A program made the translations under genes and the position numbers. A stretch of DNA of 7,279 bases from Nitratifractor sp. (lineage in GTDB: Bacteria; Campylobacterota; Campylobacteria; Campylobacterales; Sulfurovaceae), in the NCBI GenBank assembly GCA_015490055.1, contig WFYP01000267.1, positions 1 through 7,279 on the forward strand. Direction: 5' to 3'. This document shows, one piece after another, positions 1 through 7,131 of this stretch. Each line of letters starts with the position of its first letter. Position 1 is the first letter of the stretch. The notes beneath the pieces were generated by a model. It did no database searches. It saw only the letters and a list, made by a program, of their open reading frames with translations, and was not told the origin of the DNA.

Positions 1-25
1 AAGAAATAAAGAAATTAAATAACAG

Positions 26-49
26 TAGTATTTAGGTATATCAATACTA
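26..49 (-). terminator. Possible weak hairpin at the end of the PBP gene
   Basis: Positions 26-32 (TAGTATT) and 43-49 (AATACTA) are perfect complements around a 10-base loop. On the minus strand the stem starts at the TAG stop of the PBP gene and is followed by T-rich DNA. The stem is only 7 bp, rich in A-T and without a continuous U-tract, so it would be a poor intrinsic terminator. It may equally be chance in AT-rich sequence, with transcription running on to the left. Confidence 0.2.
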
Positions 50-2119
50 ATAGAGCACTTCTACATCTTCACTATCTTTTACTTTATCGCTTGTATCATC
101 ATAATTTATTTCATTACTGTTATTTGAATTTATTTGTGAACTATTATTATCACTCTTATTTCTAGTAGGTATATTAGAAGCATTTTCATACATATCTTCA
201 TTTGGGTCAGTTTTTGGTAACGGAGAAATTTTAGTATATAATTCAGTTCTATTGCCAACTTTACCAACAAACACACCAGCTGGAACAGTAAATTTTCTTT
301 TTAATTTAGGATTTAATTTTAATAAATTTCTGTAAAAGTCAGAAAATACAGGAGCTGCTACCCTACCACCTGTTGCACCTTTATATATTGTTTTATATTT
401 ATCTCTACCATACCACACTATAGTTGTGATTGTAGGGGAATATCCACAAAACCAAGCATCGATATAGTTATTTGTTGTACCGGTTTTACCTGCTAACTCT
501 AGCCCTTCTACTTTTGCTTTTTTACCAGTTCCTCGTTTTATTACATCTTCTAAAATACTTGTCATTAAATACGCTTGCTCTGGCTTTGTAAAATTAGCTA
601 TCTCTTTCGGTTTTGTTTCATAAATTACACTATTATATTTAGAAACTACTTTACTAACAAGTCTTGGCTCTATCATATGTCCTTTATTAGAAAACACTGT
701 ATAAATTTGTGCCATTTTAAGAGGGCTAAGTGCTAAATTACCTAACGATATAGATAAATTATTAGGAATATTTTTTACTCCAAGTAAAGCAAGTCGGCTA
801 CGAATTTTTTGCAATCCTAAATCGTAAACCAAATTAACTGTTGCTAAATTTCTTGACTCTACAAGAGCCTCTCTAAGTGGAATAAAGCCTTCAAAATTTC
901 TTTCATAATTTTGTGGTGTCCAAGTTACTGTTTTGCCATTTTTAGTATATTTAAATGTTCTAGCTAAATCGGTGAGTTTAGTTGCTGGATTATATCCATA
1001 ATCTAACGCAGTTTGATAAACAAAAGGTTTAAAAGAGGAACCAGGTTGTCTCTTAGTCATTGTTGCACGATTAAAACTACTCTTTTTATAATCCACTCCA
1101 CCAACTAATGCTAAAATATCACCTGTATTATTTTGAACAACAACCATTGCACCATTCATATCACTTTTATTTGAATCTTCGTGAGTTTTATCTATAACAG
1201 CTTTACGCCCTTTTCTTACTGCTTCTCTTGCAATTTTTTGTTTATCTAAATCGATAGTTGTATATATTTTATACCCTGCTGTTTTTAAATCTGGAAACTT
1301 TTTACTTAATCTTCTTACAACTTCATCTACAATATATGGTGCTACATTTTGAGTTAATGAAGTTTTATAAACCTTTGGACGCTCTTTTTTTGCCTCTTCA
1401 TACTCTGTTTTTGTAATCCAACCTAAATTTCTAAGTCTTCTAAGTATTAAATTTGCTCTCTTAATTGTTCGTTCATAATGTCTTAGTGGATTATAATACG
1501 ATGGTGCATTAGGAATACCAACCAACATTGCAGACTCTTTAAGTGTTAATTGGCTTAAATCTTTTCTAAAGTAGCCTTCGGCAGCAGTTTTTACACCCAA
1601 ATAGTTATTTCCATAAGCAATTTCATTTAAATATCGCTCTAAAATCTGCTCTTTACTTAACTTTTTCTCTAATTTAAGGGCGAGTATCATCTCTTTTAAT
1701 TTTCGAGAGAGCTTCTTTTTCCTACTTAAAAACATATTTTTTATAAGTTGCTGAGTAATTGTACTGCCACCCTCTACAAATTTACGAGCTTTAATATCTT
1801 TTAAAACTGCCCTTGCTATTGCATCTGGATTTATACCATTATGTTCAAAAAATTTTGTATCTTCCATAGCAATTAAACCCTCTACTATATAAACAGGGAT
1901 TTCATTATATGTTGCATATAGACGGTGGCGTTTTTTAAAAATATAAGCAATTCTTTTACCATTTCTATCTAAAATTTCACTAGATGTATCAGGTGTATAT
2001 TTTACAAGCTTTTCAACATCGGTATCTACAGAGTTATAAGCATAGATAAACATACCAGCTAGTAATGCTGCAACCAACAAACTGACAATTAAAATTGATT
2101 TAAAAATTTTGTTTATCAT
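47..2119 (-). CDS. Class A penicillin-binding protein (PBP1A-type), bifunctional peptidoglycan glycosyltransferase/transpeptidase
   Basis: This 690-residue protein polymerises lipid II into glycan strands and cross-links the stem peptides at the outer face of the inner membrane. A single membrane anchor is visible at about residues 6-28, after a short basic N-terminus. The glycosyltransferase (GT51) domain follows: the catalytic EDTKFFEHNG motif (Glu86), GGSTITQQ at 117-124, RKLKE at 139-143 and the LERYLNE region at 160-166. The transpeptidase domain has the nucleophile motif SSFK (Ser361, Lys364) inside PGSSFKP, then SRN at 422-424 and KTGT at 545-548. All expected catalytic motifs are present, so the enzyme should be active. 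Residues from about 640 to the end form an Asn/Ser/Asp-rich, probably disordered tail. The ATG overlaps the stop of the ABC gene as ATGA. No strong Shine-Dalgarno sequence is seen, so translation probably depends on coupling. Campylobacter calls its counterpart pbpA; mrcA or ponA are equivalent names elsewhere. Confidence 0.95.
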   Translation of the reverse strand: MINKIFKSILIVSLLVAALLAGMFIYAYNSVDTDVEKLVKYTPDTSSEILDRNGKRIAYIFKKRHRLYATYNEIPVYIVEGLIAMEDTKFFEHNGINPDAIARAVLKDIKARKFVEGGSTITQQLIKNMFLSRKKKLSRKLKEMILALKLEKKLSKEQILERYLNEIAYGNNYLGVKTAAEGYFRKDLSQLTLKESAMLVGIPNAPSYYNPLRHYERTIKRANLILRRLRNLGWITKTEYEEAKKERPKVYKTSLTQNVAPYIVDEVVRRLSKKFPDLKTAGYKIYTTIDLDKQKIAREAVRKGRKAVIDKTHEDSNKSDMNGAMVVVQNNTGDILALVGGVDYKKSSFNRATMTKRQPGSSFKPFVYQTALDYGYNPATKLTDLARTFKYTKNGKTVTWTPQNYERNFEGFIPLREALVESRNLATVNLVYDLGLQKIRSRLALLGVKNIPNNLSISLGNLALSPLKMAQIYTVFSNKGHMIEPRLVSKVVSKYNSVIYETKPKEIANFTKPEQAYLMTSILEDVIKRGTGKKAKVEGLELAGKTGTTNNYIDAWFCGYSPTITTIVWYGRDKYKTIYKGATGGRVAAPVFSDFYRNLLKLNPKLKRKFTVPAGVFVGKVGNRTELYTKISPLPKTDPNEDMYENASNIPTRNKSDNNSSQINSNNSNEINYDDTSDKVKDSEDVEVLY

Positions 2120-2811
2120 TCTCTAAACTCTCTATTTGCGAAATTTGACTCTATTAATAGTTTTGTATAAGCCTCTTTAGGAGAATTTATAATTTGCTCT
2201 GTATTTCCAGCTTCTACAACTTTTCCACTCTTTAATACTACCATATAATCACAAAATTTTGATGCTAAATTTATCTCGTGTGTAACAAAAAGCATATAAA
2301 AGTTTAACTTCTGCTGTAATCTCTTTAAAATCTCTACAACTTCATCTCTTAATTTTACATCTAAGGCTGTAGTTGGTTCATCTAAAAGCAGAAGTTTTGG
2401 TTCATTTGCTAATGCTATTGCAAAAATTACTCTCTGCAACTGTCCGCCACTTAAATTTGGTGGATACTCGTTAAATATTCTCCACTCTAAATCTAACATT
2501 TCAAAAAGCTCTTTTGCCTTTGCTTCTGGTGCAAAAAACTGCTTAGATATTTTAGTAAGAGGAGATAGTGCAGTAAATGGGTTTTGCGGAATAAAAGATA
2601 AGGTATTACCTCTCTCTAATTTAAATGGTGCTTCTATCTTAATACTCTTTTGCAAAGAAGATGGCAACATATCTAGTATCGCCTTAAGTGTAAGCGACTT
2701 TCCACTACCGCTCTGACCAACTAATGCGGTAGCTTTTTTTATAGGTAAATTTTCTATATCAACTAAAGTTTTGCCATTATTTTTTATATGCAAAGAGTTA
2801 ATATTAATCAT
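2116..2811 (-). CDS. Orphan ABC transporter ATP-binding protein, oligopeptide/nickel (DppD/OppF-like) type
   Basis: This 231-residue protein is a single ABC nucleotide-binding domain. Walker A is GQSGSGKS at 32-39, the Q-loop lies in FIPQNPFTALSP (Gln76), the signature LSGGQLQR is at 120-127, Walker B is LLLLDEP at 140-146, the D-loop is TALD at 148-151 and the switch histidine is His178. The PQNPFTALSP stretch and the Pro-Pro just before the signature are typical of the Dpp/Opp/Nik ATPases. The C-terminus (SPKEAYTKLL, about 210-219) resembles the start of the oligopeptide-type C-terminal extension, which is otherwise nearly absent, making the protein shorter than typical DppD/OppD. No permease or binding protein is encoded in the window, so the substrate is unknown and its membrane partner must lie elsewhere, if it has one. 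The ATG has a good AAGGA sequence upstream, inside the end of the bioF-like gene, and the stop overlaps the PBP start. Confidence 0.85.
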   Translation of the reverse strand: MININSLHIKNNGKTLVDIENLPIKKATALVGQSGSGKSLTLKAILDMLPSSLQKSIKIEAPFKLERGNTLSFIPQNPFTALSPLTKISKQFFAPEAKAKELFEMLDLEWRIFNEYPPNLSGGQLQRVIFAIALANEPKLLLLDEPTTALDVKLRDEVVEILKRLQQKLNFYMLFVTHEINLASKFCDYMVVLKSGKVVEAGNTEQIINSPKEAYTKLLIESNFANREFRE

Positions 2812-3895
2812 TAAATTCCTTTATTAACTCTAATACTTTTTGCAACTCTTTAACCCTTACACTAGCACGAGGAATTAATCTAAGTATTGGCACATCAACT
2901 GTTGGTTGTCTAATTGCACCAACCAAGTAACCCTTATCGAGCAAAACTTTTTGTACTCTTTTCGCCTCTTTATTGCTAGGTTGAGGAATTGGCACAATTT
3001 GTGACTGAACATCAATCCCCAAAAACTCTCTCACTAAGGCTCTGCGGTTAGACAACTTAGCAGATAATTTAGGTGAATTTTTAAGAATATACTTTAAATT
3101 TACTAATGCTAAAGCTGTATCAATTACGGATGGTGCAGTAGAGTAGATAATTGGTTTTGCTCTATTAACTAAAAACTCTTTTATCTCTAAACTACTTAAA
3201 ATATATGCCCCATAACTACCATAAGCTTTACCAAGTGTTCCCATCTTTATAAAGTTAGGCTTAATCTCTAAATCGTAATAGTCAAAAACACCCAAAAGAT
3301 GCTTGCCAATAGTTCCACTACTATGAGCTTCATCAACTATTAATAAAGCATCATAACGACAAGCTAATTCAAAAATTTCCTTTTTGGCAATATCACCACT
3401 CATAGAGTAAACACCCTCTATTGCTATAATTTTTCTTTTTGAATTGCTCTGCTTTAACTTTTGCTCTAAATCTTCGACCGAATTATGCTTAAAAATTGTT
3501 ACATTTTTAACTAACTTACTAGCCATAACTCCGCTAGCGTGATATTCACTATCTATAAAGAGTTCATCTTTTTGTCTAACCAATGCCTCTATAAGAGAAA
3601 GATTAGCTAAAAATCCACTACCTACTATTTGCCCTGCTTCAAAACCATTTACTTTAGAAATCTTCTCTTCAAATTTTTTATGTATATCGTGGTAGCCATT
3701 TACGAGCAAGCTAGCCTTTGGAGCAAAAGTATCATATTCGCAAACTAATTCATACGCCTTTTTAAACTTACTCTTCTTGCTTGCAAGACCCAAATAGTCG
3801 TTGCTTGCTAAATCTATAATATCTTTATCAAACAGCTCTATCTCTCTGTATCTATTGGCTTTTTTTAGGGCTTTTAACTCGTTATCAAAATACAT
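2804..3895 (-). CDS. bioF: BioF-like PLP-dependent alpha-oxoamine synthase (8-amino-7-oxononanoate synthase family)
   Basis: This 363-residue protein belongs to the fold-type I PLP enzymes that condense an amino acid with an acyl-CoA or acyl-ACP. BioF makes 8-amino-7-oxononanoate from pimeloyl thioester and alanine for biotin. The family motifs in order are NDYLGLA at 32-38, GSGFLANL at 92-99, His119 (ring-stacking position, in EYHASG), EGVYSMSGD at 160-168, VDEAHSSGTIG with Asp188 and His191, and the Schiff-base lysine Lys223 in TLGKAYGSYGA. It departs from textbook BioF at PKASLLVNGYH (59-69), where many have a glycine/serine-rich stretch ending in SR, and at RQPTVDVPILRL (329-340). I recall a similar PKAS-LVNGYH in the Helicobacter bioF product, so this looks like the Campylobacterota version. 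An upstream in-frame TTG at 3908-3910 would add five residues. I prefer the ATG at 3893-3895 because GGAG precedes it by five bases and it joins the maf stop as TAATG. No other biotin gene is visible, so glycine C-acetyltransferase or another substrate remains possible. Confidence 0.75.
   Translation of the reverse strand: MYFDNELKALKKANRYREIELFDKDIIDLASNDYLGLASKKSKFKKAYELVCEYDTFAPKASLLVNGYHDIHKKFEEKISKVNGFEAGQIVGSGFLANLSLIEALVRQKDELFIDSEYHASGVMASKLVKNVTIFKHNSVEDLEQKLKQSNSKRKIIAIEGVYSMSGDIAKKEIFELACRYDALLIVDEAHSSGTIGKHLLGVFDYYDLEIKPNFIKMGTLGKAYGSYGAYILSSLEIKEFLVNRAKPIIYSTAPSVIDTALALVNLKYILKNSPKLSAKLSNRRALVREFLGIDVQSQIVPIPQPSNKEAKRVQKVLLDKGYLVGAIRQPTVDVPILRLIPRASVRVKELQKVLELIKEFND
2817..2821 (-). 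promoter_or_regulatory. Ribosome binding site of the ABC ATPase gene
   Basis: AAGGA on the minus strand lies five bases before the ATG at 2809-2811, within the last codons of the bioF-like gene. It supports that start and independent loading of ribosomes in addition to coupling. Confidence 0.7.
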
Positions 3896-4443
3896 TAAAA
3901 CTCCAGCCAAGGAATAATTTTCTCAACAGGTAAGCCCATAGCAGTACTCTCTAAGCCAACAACCTCTTTTATATACTTTTTACAAAAGCCCTCTACCATA
4001 CAAGCACCAGCTTTGCCAGCCCACTGCCCACTATCTAAATATCTATTCAAATCATCCATGTCAAATGTGTTAAATAGATATTTAGTAGAGGATATATCCA
4101 AGAATAAAAAGCCCTCTTTTTTAAGAGCAGTTGCAGTAATTATTGAGATTTCGTTACCACTCTGCTTTAGCAGTATCTCTTTTGCATCATCTTTATTCTT
4201 AGCTTTACGAAGAATTTTGCCATCTGCTTCTATAACGGTATCAGCAACAAGTAGTGGCATATCTAAATCGTAACTAGCCATTGCACTCTTTAGTTTGCCT
4301 TGAACAACACTATATACAAACGATTTAGGGTTGCTCTCTTTTATACTCTCTTCATCAAACTCAACACCAACTTGCAAATACTCTATACCAAAGCTATCTA
4401 ACAATTTAGCCCGAGTTTGCGAAGATGAGCATAATCTTATCAT
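3895..4443 (-). CDS. maf: Maf family nucleoside triphosphate pyrophosphatase
   Basis: This 182-residue cytoplasmic protein belongs to the Maf/HAM1-like house-cleaning pyrophosphatases, which hydrolyse (modified) NTPs to NMP and PPi and were first named for inhibition of septum formation. The N-terminal LCSSSQTRAKLL (4-15) matches the family's substrate-loop signature. VADTVI (66-71) carries the catalytic aspartate Asp68, and KAKNKDDAKEIL (80-91) is the usual following helix. GKAGACMVEG (143-152) and GLESTAMGLPVEKI (163-176) replace the more common GKAGAYGIQG and SNVVGLPL motifs. I recall similar divergence in Helicobacter Maf. Length is close to the family norm of about 190. The start ATG lies 3 bases after the alaS stop with no clear ribosome binding site, suggesting reinitiation. 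Which nucleotide it prefers (dTTP/UTP or m7GTP class) cannot be read from the sequence. Confidence 0.88.
   Translation of the reverse strand: MIRLCSSSQTRAKLLDSFGIEYLQVGVEFDEESIKESNPKSFVYSVVQGKLKSAMASYDLDMPLLVADTVIEADGKILRKAKNKDDAKEILLKQSGNEISIITATALKKEGFLFLDISSTKYLFNTFDMDDLNRYLDSGQWAGKAGACMVEGFCKKYIKEVVGLESTAMGLPVEKIIPWLEF
3901..3904 (-). promoter_or_regulatory. Ribosome binding site deciding the bioF-like start
   Basis: GGAG on the minus strand lies five bases before the ATG at 3893-3895 and inside the 3' end of maf. The competing TTG at 3908-3910 lies upstream of this site, so ribosomes positioned by it would start at the ATG. Confidence 0.7.
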
Positions 4444-4446
4444 TTT

Positions 4447-6996
4447 CTACAGCTTACTATCTAAATACTCTTTGGCAGTTTTAAGTGCGGCATCAATTTT
4501 ACTAACATCTTTTCCACCAGCTTGGGCAAAATCTGGACGACCACCACCGCCACCGCCAACTACTGGAGCAGTCGTTTTAATCCAATCGCCAGCGTTAATA
4601 TCGCAACCTTTGCTACCAGCTGCTAAAAGAACTTTATCTCCCTTTTTCTGTAGTAGCATAATTGCAACTTTATCGTATTTGTTTTTCGCTTCGTCTATTA
4701 ATTGCTTAATATCACCAGCATCAACACTATCTACAATAACATTTACGCCATTAATCTCTTTTGCTTGCAACTCTTTTTTGTTAGAGTTTAAAGCATCTTT
4801 TAACTCTTTTTGCACCTCTTTAATCTGCTCTTTTAACTTAAAAATAGCTTTTAGTGGCTCTTGGCTTTTTAACTCGCTTGTAATATTATCTAAAAGCTCT
4901 CTTATATCGTTAATATAATTTAATGCACTAGCTCCACAAATTGCTTCGATTCTTCTTACCCCAGCACTTACACCACTCTCTTTAGTAATTATAAATGTAC
5001 CAATTTGTGCCGTATTTTTAACATGCGTACCACCACAAAGCTCAACCGAAGCATCTTGCATAGATACCACACGCACTCTGTCACCATACTTTTCGCCAAA
5101 TAGTGCCATAGCACCACTATTTTTAGCCTCATCAATATCCATAATTTCAGTAACAACATTTAAAGCTCTTAGCACCTTATCGTTTACCCAAGCTTCAACT
5201 TTTTTAATCTCTTCTTTACTCAAAGCACTTTGATGCGTAAAGTCAAATCTAAGACGCTTATCATCATTATACGAGCCAGCTTGTGCAATGTGTTCACCAA
5301 GTACAGCTTTTAAAGCCGCTTGAAGTAAGTGGGTAGCCGAGTGATGCTTAGCAATTTCAGCACGCTTATTACTTACAATAGCTTCTACTTCATCACCAAC
5401 TTTTAAAGAGCCCTCTACTTCGCTTAAGTTCATATCATTAAACTTCTTAGTATCAAGCACTTTTACTGTTGTGTCGCCAACAACAAGCTCTCCTTCATCG
5501 CCAACTTGTCCACCGCTCTCGGCATAAAATGGAGTCTGCTCTAAATATACCCAACCTTTGCCATCTAAGCTATCTACAAGTTTAAACTCTTCATCCATTA
5601 GTGCAAGCACTTTAGTTTTTTGCTTTGTAGTATCGTAACCTACAAACTCGTTTACTCCAAACTTCTCTTTAAGCTCTTTAAATTCACCCTTCGCTACACT
5701 ATCACCTGTACCTTTCCAATTTGCTTTAGATTTAGCTTTTTGCTCATCCATTTTAGCATTAAAGCCAGCCTCATCTAGTGCAATACCTTTCTCTCTAAGC
5801 ATATCTTGCGTTAAATCTAATGGGAAACCGTATGTATCATACAGTTTAAATGCAACCTCTCCACTAAATGTATCTTTAGTATTTTTAAGTTCCTCTTCAA
5901 AGAGCTTAATTCCAGCCTCTATTGTATTAAAGAAACGCTCTTCCTCTTGCTTCATTGCACTCTTAACTGCTTCGGCTCTCTTTGGCAGATAATCATAAGC
6001 ATCTTTCATCTGCTCTGCCAAAGTATCAACAAGCTTATACATAAATGGCTCTCTAAGTCCAAGCAAATATCCGTGGCGAATCGCTCTTCTCATAATACGG
6101 CGAAGTACATAACCACGCCCCTCTTTATCAAAAGTTACGCCCTGAGCTAGCAAGAAAGTAGTAGAACGCAAATGGTCTGCAATTACACGATAACTTGCAA
6201 TATTTTCATCTGTTGGCTCTTTGCCTACAACCTCTGTAATCTTTGCAATAAGTGGAGCAAATAGTGAAGAGTCATAATTGTTAAACTTGCCCTCTTTAAT
6301 TGCAACAACACGCTCTAAGCCCATACCTGTATCGATACTAGGCTTTGGCAATGGATGCAAAGTACCTTCTTCGTCACGCTCATACTGCATAAATACTAAG
6401 TTCCAAATCTCTAAAAATCTGTCGCCATCGCCACCCATTACATCTTCTGGGCTGTTAAAATGCTCTTCGCCTTGGTCGTAAAAAATCTCGCTACATGGTC
6501 CACAAGGTCCAGTATCGCCCATTTGCCAAAAGTTATCTTTATCGCCAAAACGAACAATTCTATCTTCGCTGATGTGCTCTTTCCATAAATCATAAGCTTC
6601 ATCATCGCTATCATGCACTGTAACCCACATCTTCTCTATTGGTAAGCCTAAATACTCTTTACTTGTTACAAACTCCCAAGCGTAAGCAATAGCCTCTTTT
6701 TTAAAGTAATCACCAAAACTAAAGTTACCAAGCATCTCGAAAAATGTATGGTGTCTAGCCGTATAACCAACATTATCTAAGTCATTATGCTTACCACCAG
6801 CACGAATACAAGTTTGGCTACTTGTAGCTCTAGGAGGAGTAGGAGCCGGCTCTTGCCCTGTAAAAATGCTCTTAAACTGTACCATACCTGCATTTGTAAA
6901 TAGCAAAGTATCATCATCCGGAACAAGTGGAGAACTTGGCACAACCTTATGCCCTTTAGATTCGAAAAACTCTAAATACTGCTTTCTGATATCCAT
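4447..6996 (-). CDS. alaS: Alanyl-tRNA synthetase
   Basis: This 849-residue class II synthetase charges tRNA-Ala with alanine and edits mischarged Ser/Gly. The N-terminal catalytic core shows FTNAGMVQFK (33-42), IRAGGKHNDLDNVG (64-77), RHHTFFEMLGNFSFGDYF (81-98) for motif 2, DTGPCGPCSE (161-170) and GMGLERVVAI (224-233) for motif 3. The editing domain keeps its zinc/active-site set: HxxxH at His552/His556 in HHSATHLL, and CGGTH with Cys654 and His658. A probable coiled coil spans about 708-745, followed by a C-Ala/DHHA1-type domain with a glycine run at 814-819 and GRPDFAQAGG to 828. Length is normal for bacterial AlaRS (about 850-880), and no key motif is missing. It is the first gene of the five-gene operon. 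Its codons are visibly less AT-rich than those of the PBP gene, as expected for a highly expressed gene. Confidence 0.98.
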   Translation of the reverse strand: MDIRKQYLEFFESKGHKVVPSSPLVPDDDTLLFTNAGMVQFKSIFTGQEPAPTPPRATSSQTCIRAGGKHNDLDNVGYTARHHTFFEMLGNFSFGDYFKKEAIAYAWEFVTSKEYLGLPIEKMWVTVHDSDDEAYDLWKEHISEDRIVRFGDKDNFWQMGDTGPCGPCSEIFYDQGEEHFNSPEDVMGGDGDRFLEIWNLVFMQYERDEEGTLHPLPKPSIDTGMGLERVVAIKEGKFNNYDSSLFAPLIAKITEVVGKEPTDENIASYRVIADHLRSTTFLLAQGVTFDKEGRGYVLRRIMRRAIRHGYLLGLREPFMYKLVDTLAEQMKDAYDYLPKRAEAVKSAMKQEEERFFNTIEAGIKLFEEELKNTKDTFSGEVAFKLYDTYGFPLDLTQDMLREKGIALDEAGFNAKMDEQKAKSKANWKGTGDSVAKGEFKELKEKFGVNEFVGYDTTKQKTKVLALMDEEFKLVDSLDGKGWVYLEQTPFYAESGGQVGDEGELVVGDTTVKVLDTKKFNDMNLSEVEGSLKVGDEVEAIVSNKRAEIAKHHSATHLLQAALKAVLGEHIAQAGSYNDDKRLRFDFTHQSALSKEEIKKVEAWVNDKVLRALNVVTEIMDIDEAKNSGAMALFGEKYGDRVRVVSMQDASVELCGGTHVKNTAQIGTFIITKESGVSAGVRRIEAICGASALNYINDIRELLDNITSELKSQEPLKAIFKLKEQIKEVQKELKDALNSNKKELQAKEINGVNVIVDSVDAGDIKQLIDEAKNKYDKVAIMLLQKKGDKVLLAAGSKGCDINAGDWIKTTAPVVGGGGGGRPDFAQAGGKDVSKIDAALKTAKEYLDSKL

Positions 6997-7002
6997 AAAA
7001 AA

Positions 7003-7006
7003 TCCT
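7003..7006 (-). promoter_or_regulatory. Ribosome binding site of alaS
   Basis: AGGA on the minus strand stands six bases (all T) before the ATG at 6994-6996. This supports the chosen alaS start, which also begins with the expected conserved AlaRS N-terminus (MDIRKQYLEFF). Confidence 0.75.
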
Positions 7007-7023
7007 ATAAAAAAATTAAAGTT

Positions 7024-7033
7024 ATTTTATCTA
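7024..7033 (-). promoter_or_regulatory. Candidate -10 element of the alaS operon promoter
   Basis: On the minus strand TAGATAAAAT contains TAAAAT (7024-7029), close to the TATAAT consensus, preceded by AT-rich DNA. It would place the transcript start about 10-25 bases before the alaS ribosome binding site. No good -35 box sits at 16-18 bases upstream. Campylobacterota housekeeping promoters commonly lack one, relying on an extended -10 and periodic T-rich DNA. In such AT-rich sequence chance matches are frequent, so this is tentative. Confidence 0.35.
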
Positions 7034-7079
7034 AAAAGTGTTAAATGGGGATTAAATCGTAAGTTATGTTTCAAGGTAT

Positions 7080-7103
7080 CCCTCAAAGCAACTACTTTAA
7101 GGG
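7080..7103 (-). repeat. Short inverted repeat at the edge of the repeat-rich block
   Basis: CCCTCAAAG (7080-7088) and CTTTAAGGG (7095-7103) face each other around a 6-base loop. Eight of nine positions are Watson-Crick. The ninth (7084/7099) would be a G-U pair in RNA from the minus strand and a C-A mismatch in the other, so RNA from the minus strand folds better. No U-tract follows on that strand, so a terminator for an upstream gene is not well supported. The right arm overlaps the first copy of the 13-base direct repeat. Confidence 0.5.
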
Positions 7104-7111
7104 CACCTCTA
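7099..7111 (+). repeat. 13-base direct repeat, copy 1
   Basis: AAGGGCACCTCTA matches copy 2 at 7235-7247 (AAGGGCATCTCTA) with one transition in 13 bases, in the same orientation and 136 bases away. The two copies bracket the long inverted repeat. The GGGCACCTCTAA core reminds me of insertion-sequence ends, but that is recollection, not a database match. Confidence 0.6.
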
Positions 7112-7131
7112 ATAATAGGTAATACCCACAA

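Noticed and set aside
3896..3910. TTG start extending the bioF-like protein by five residues
   Set aside because: The ATG at 3893-3895 has GGAG at ideal spacing and forms a TAATG junction with maf. The TTG lies upstream of that site.
4013..4273. Plus-strand open frame inside maf
   Set aside because: It is antisense to conserved Maf motifs, has no ribosome binding site and no recognisable domain.
4331..4918. Plus-strand open frame of 195 codons across the maf/alaS junction
   Set aside because: It lies entirely opposite well-supported maf and alaS codons. Its Ser/Leu/Pro-rich product, with a proline run opposite the alaS glycine run, is what an antisense shadow gives.
47..6996. Defence island or novel multigene system
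   Set aside because: Four of the five genes belong to well-known housekeeping or metabolic families, and the ABC ATPase is of a common transporter type. No nuclease, reverse transcriptase, toxin or unusual effector domain is visible.
7003..7080. T-box-like or other riboswitch control of alaS
   Set aside because: The alaS leader between the candidate promoter and start is too short, and no T-box motif or terminator/antiterminator pair is visible.
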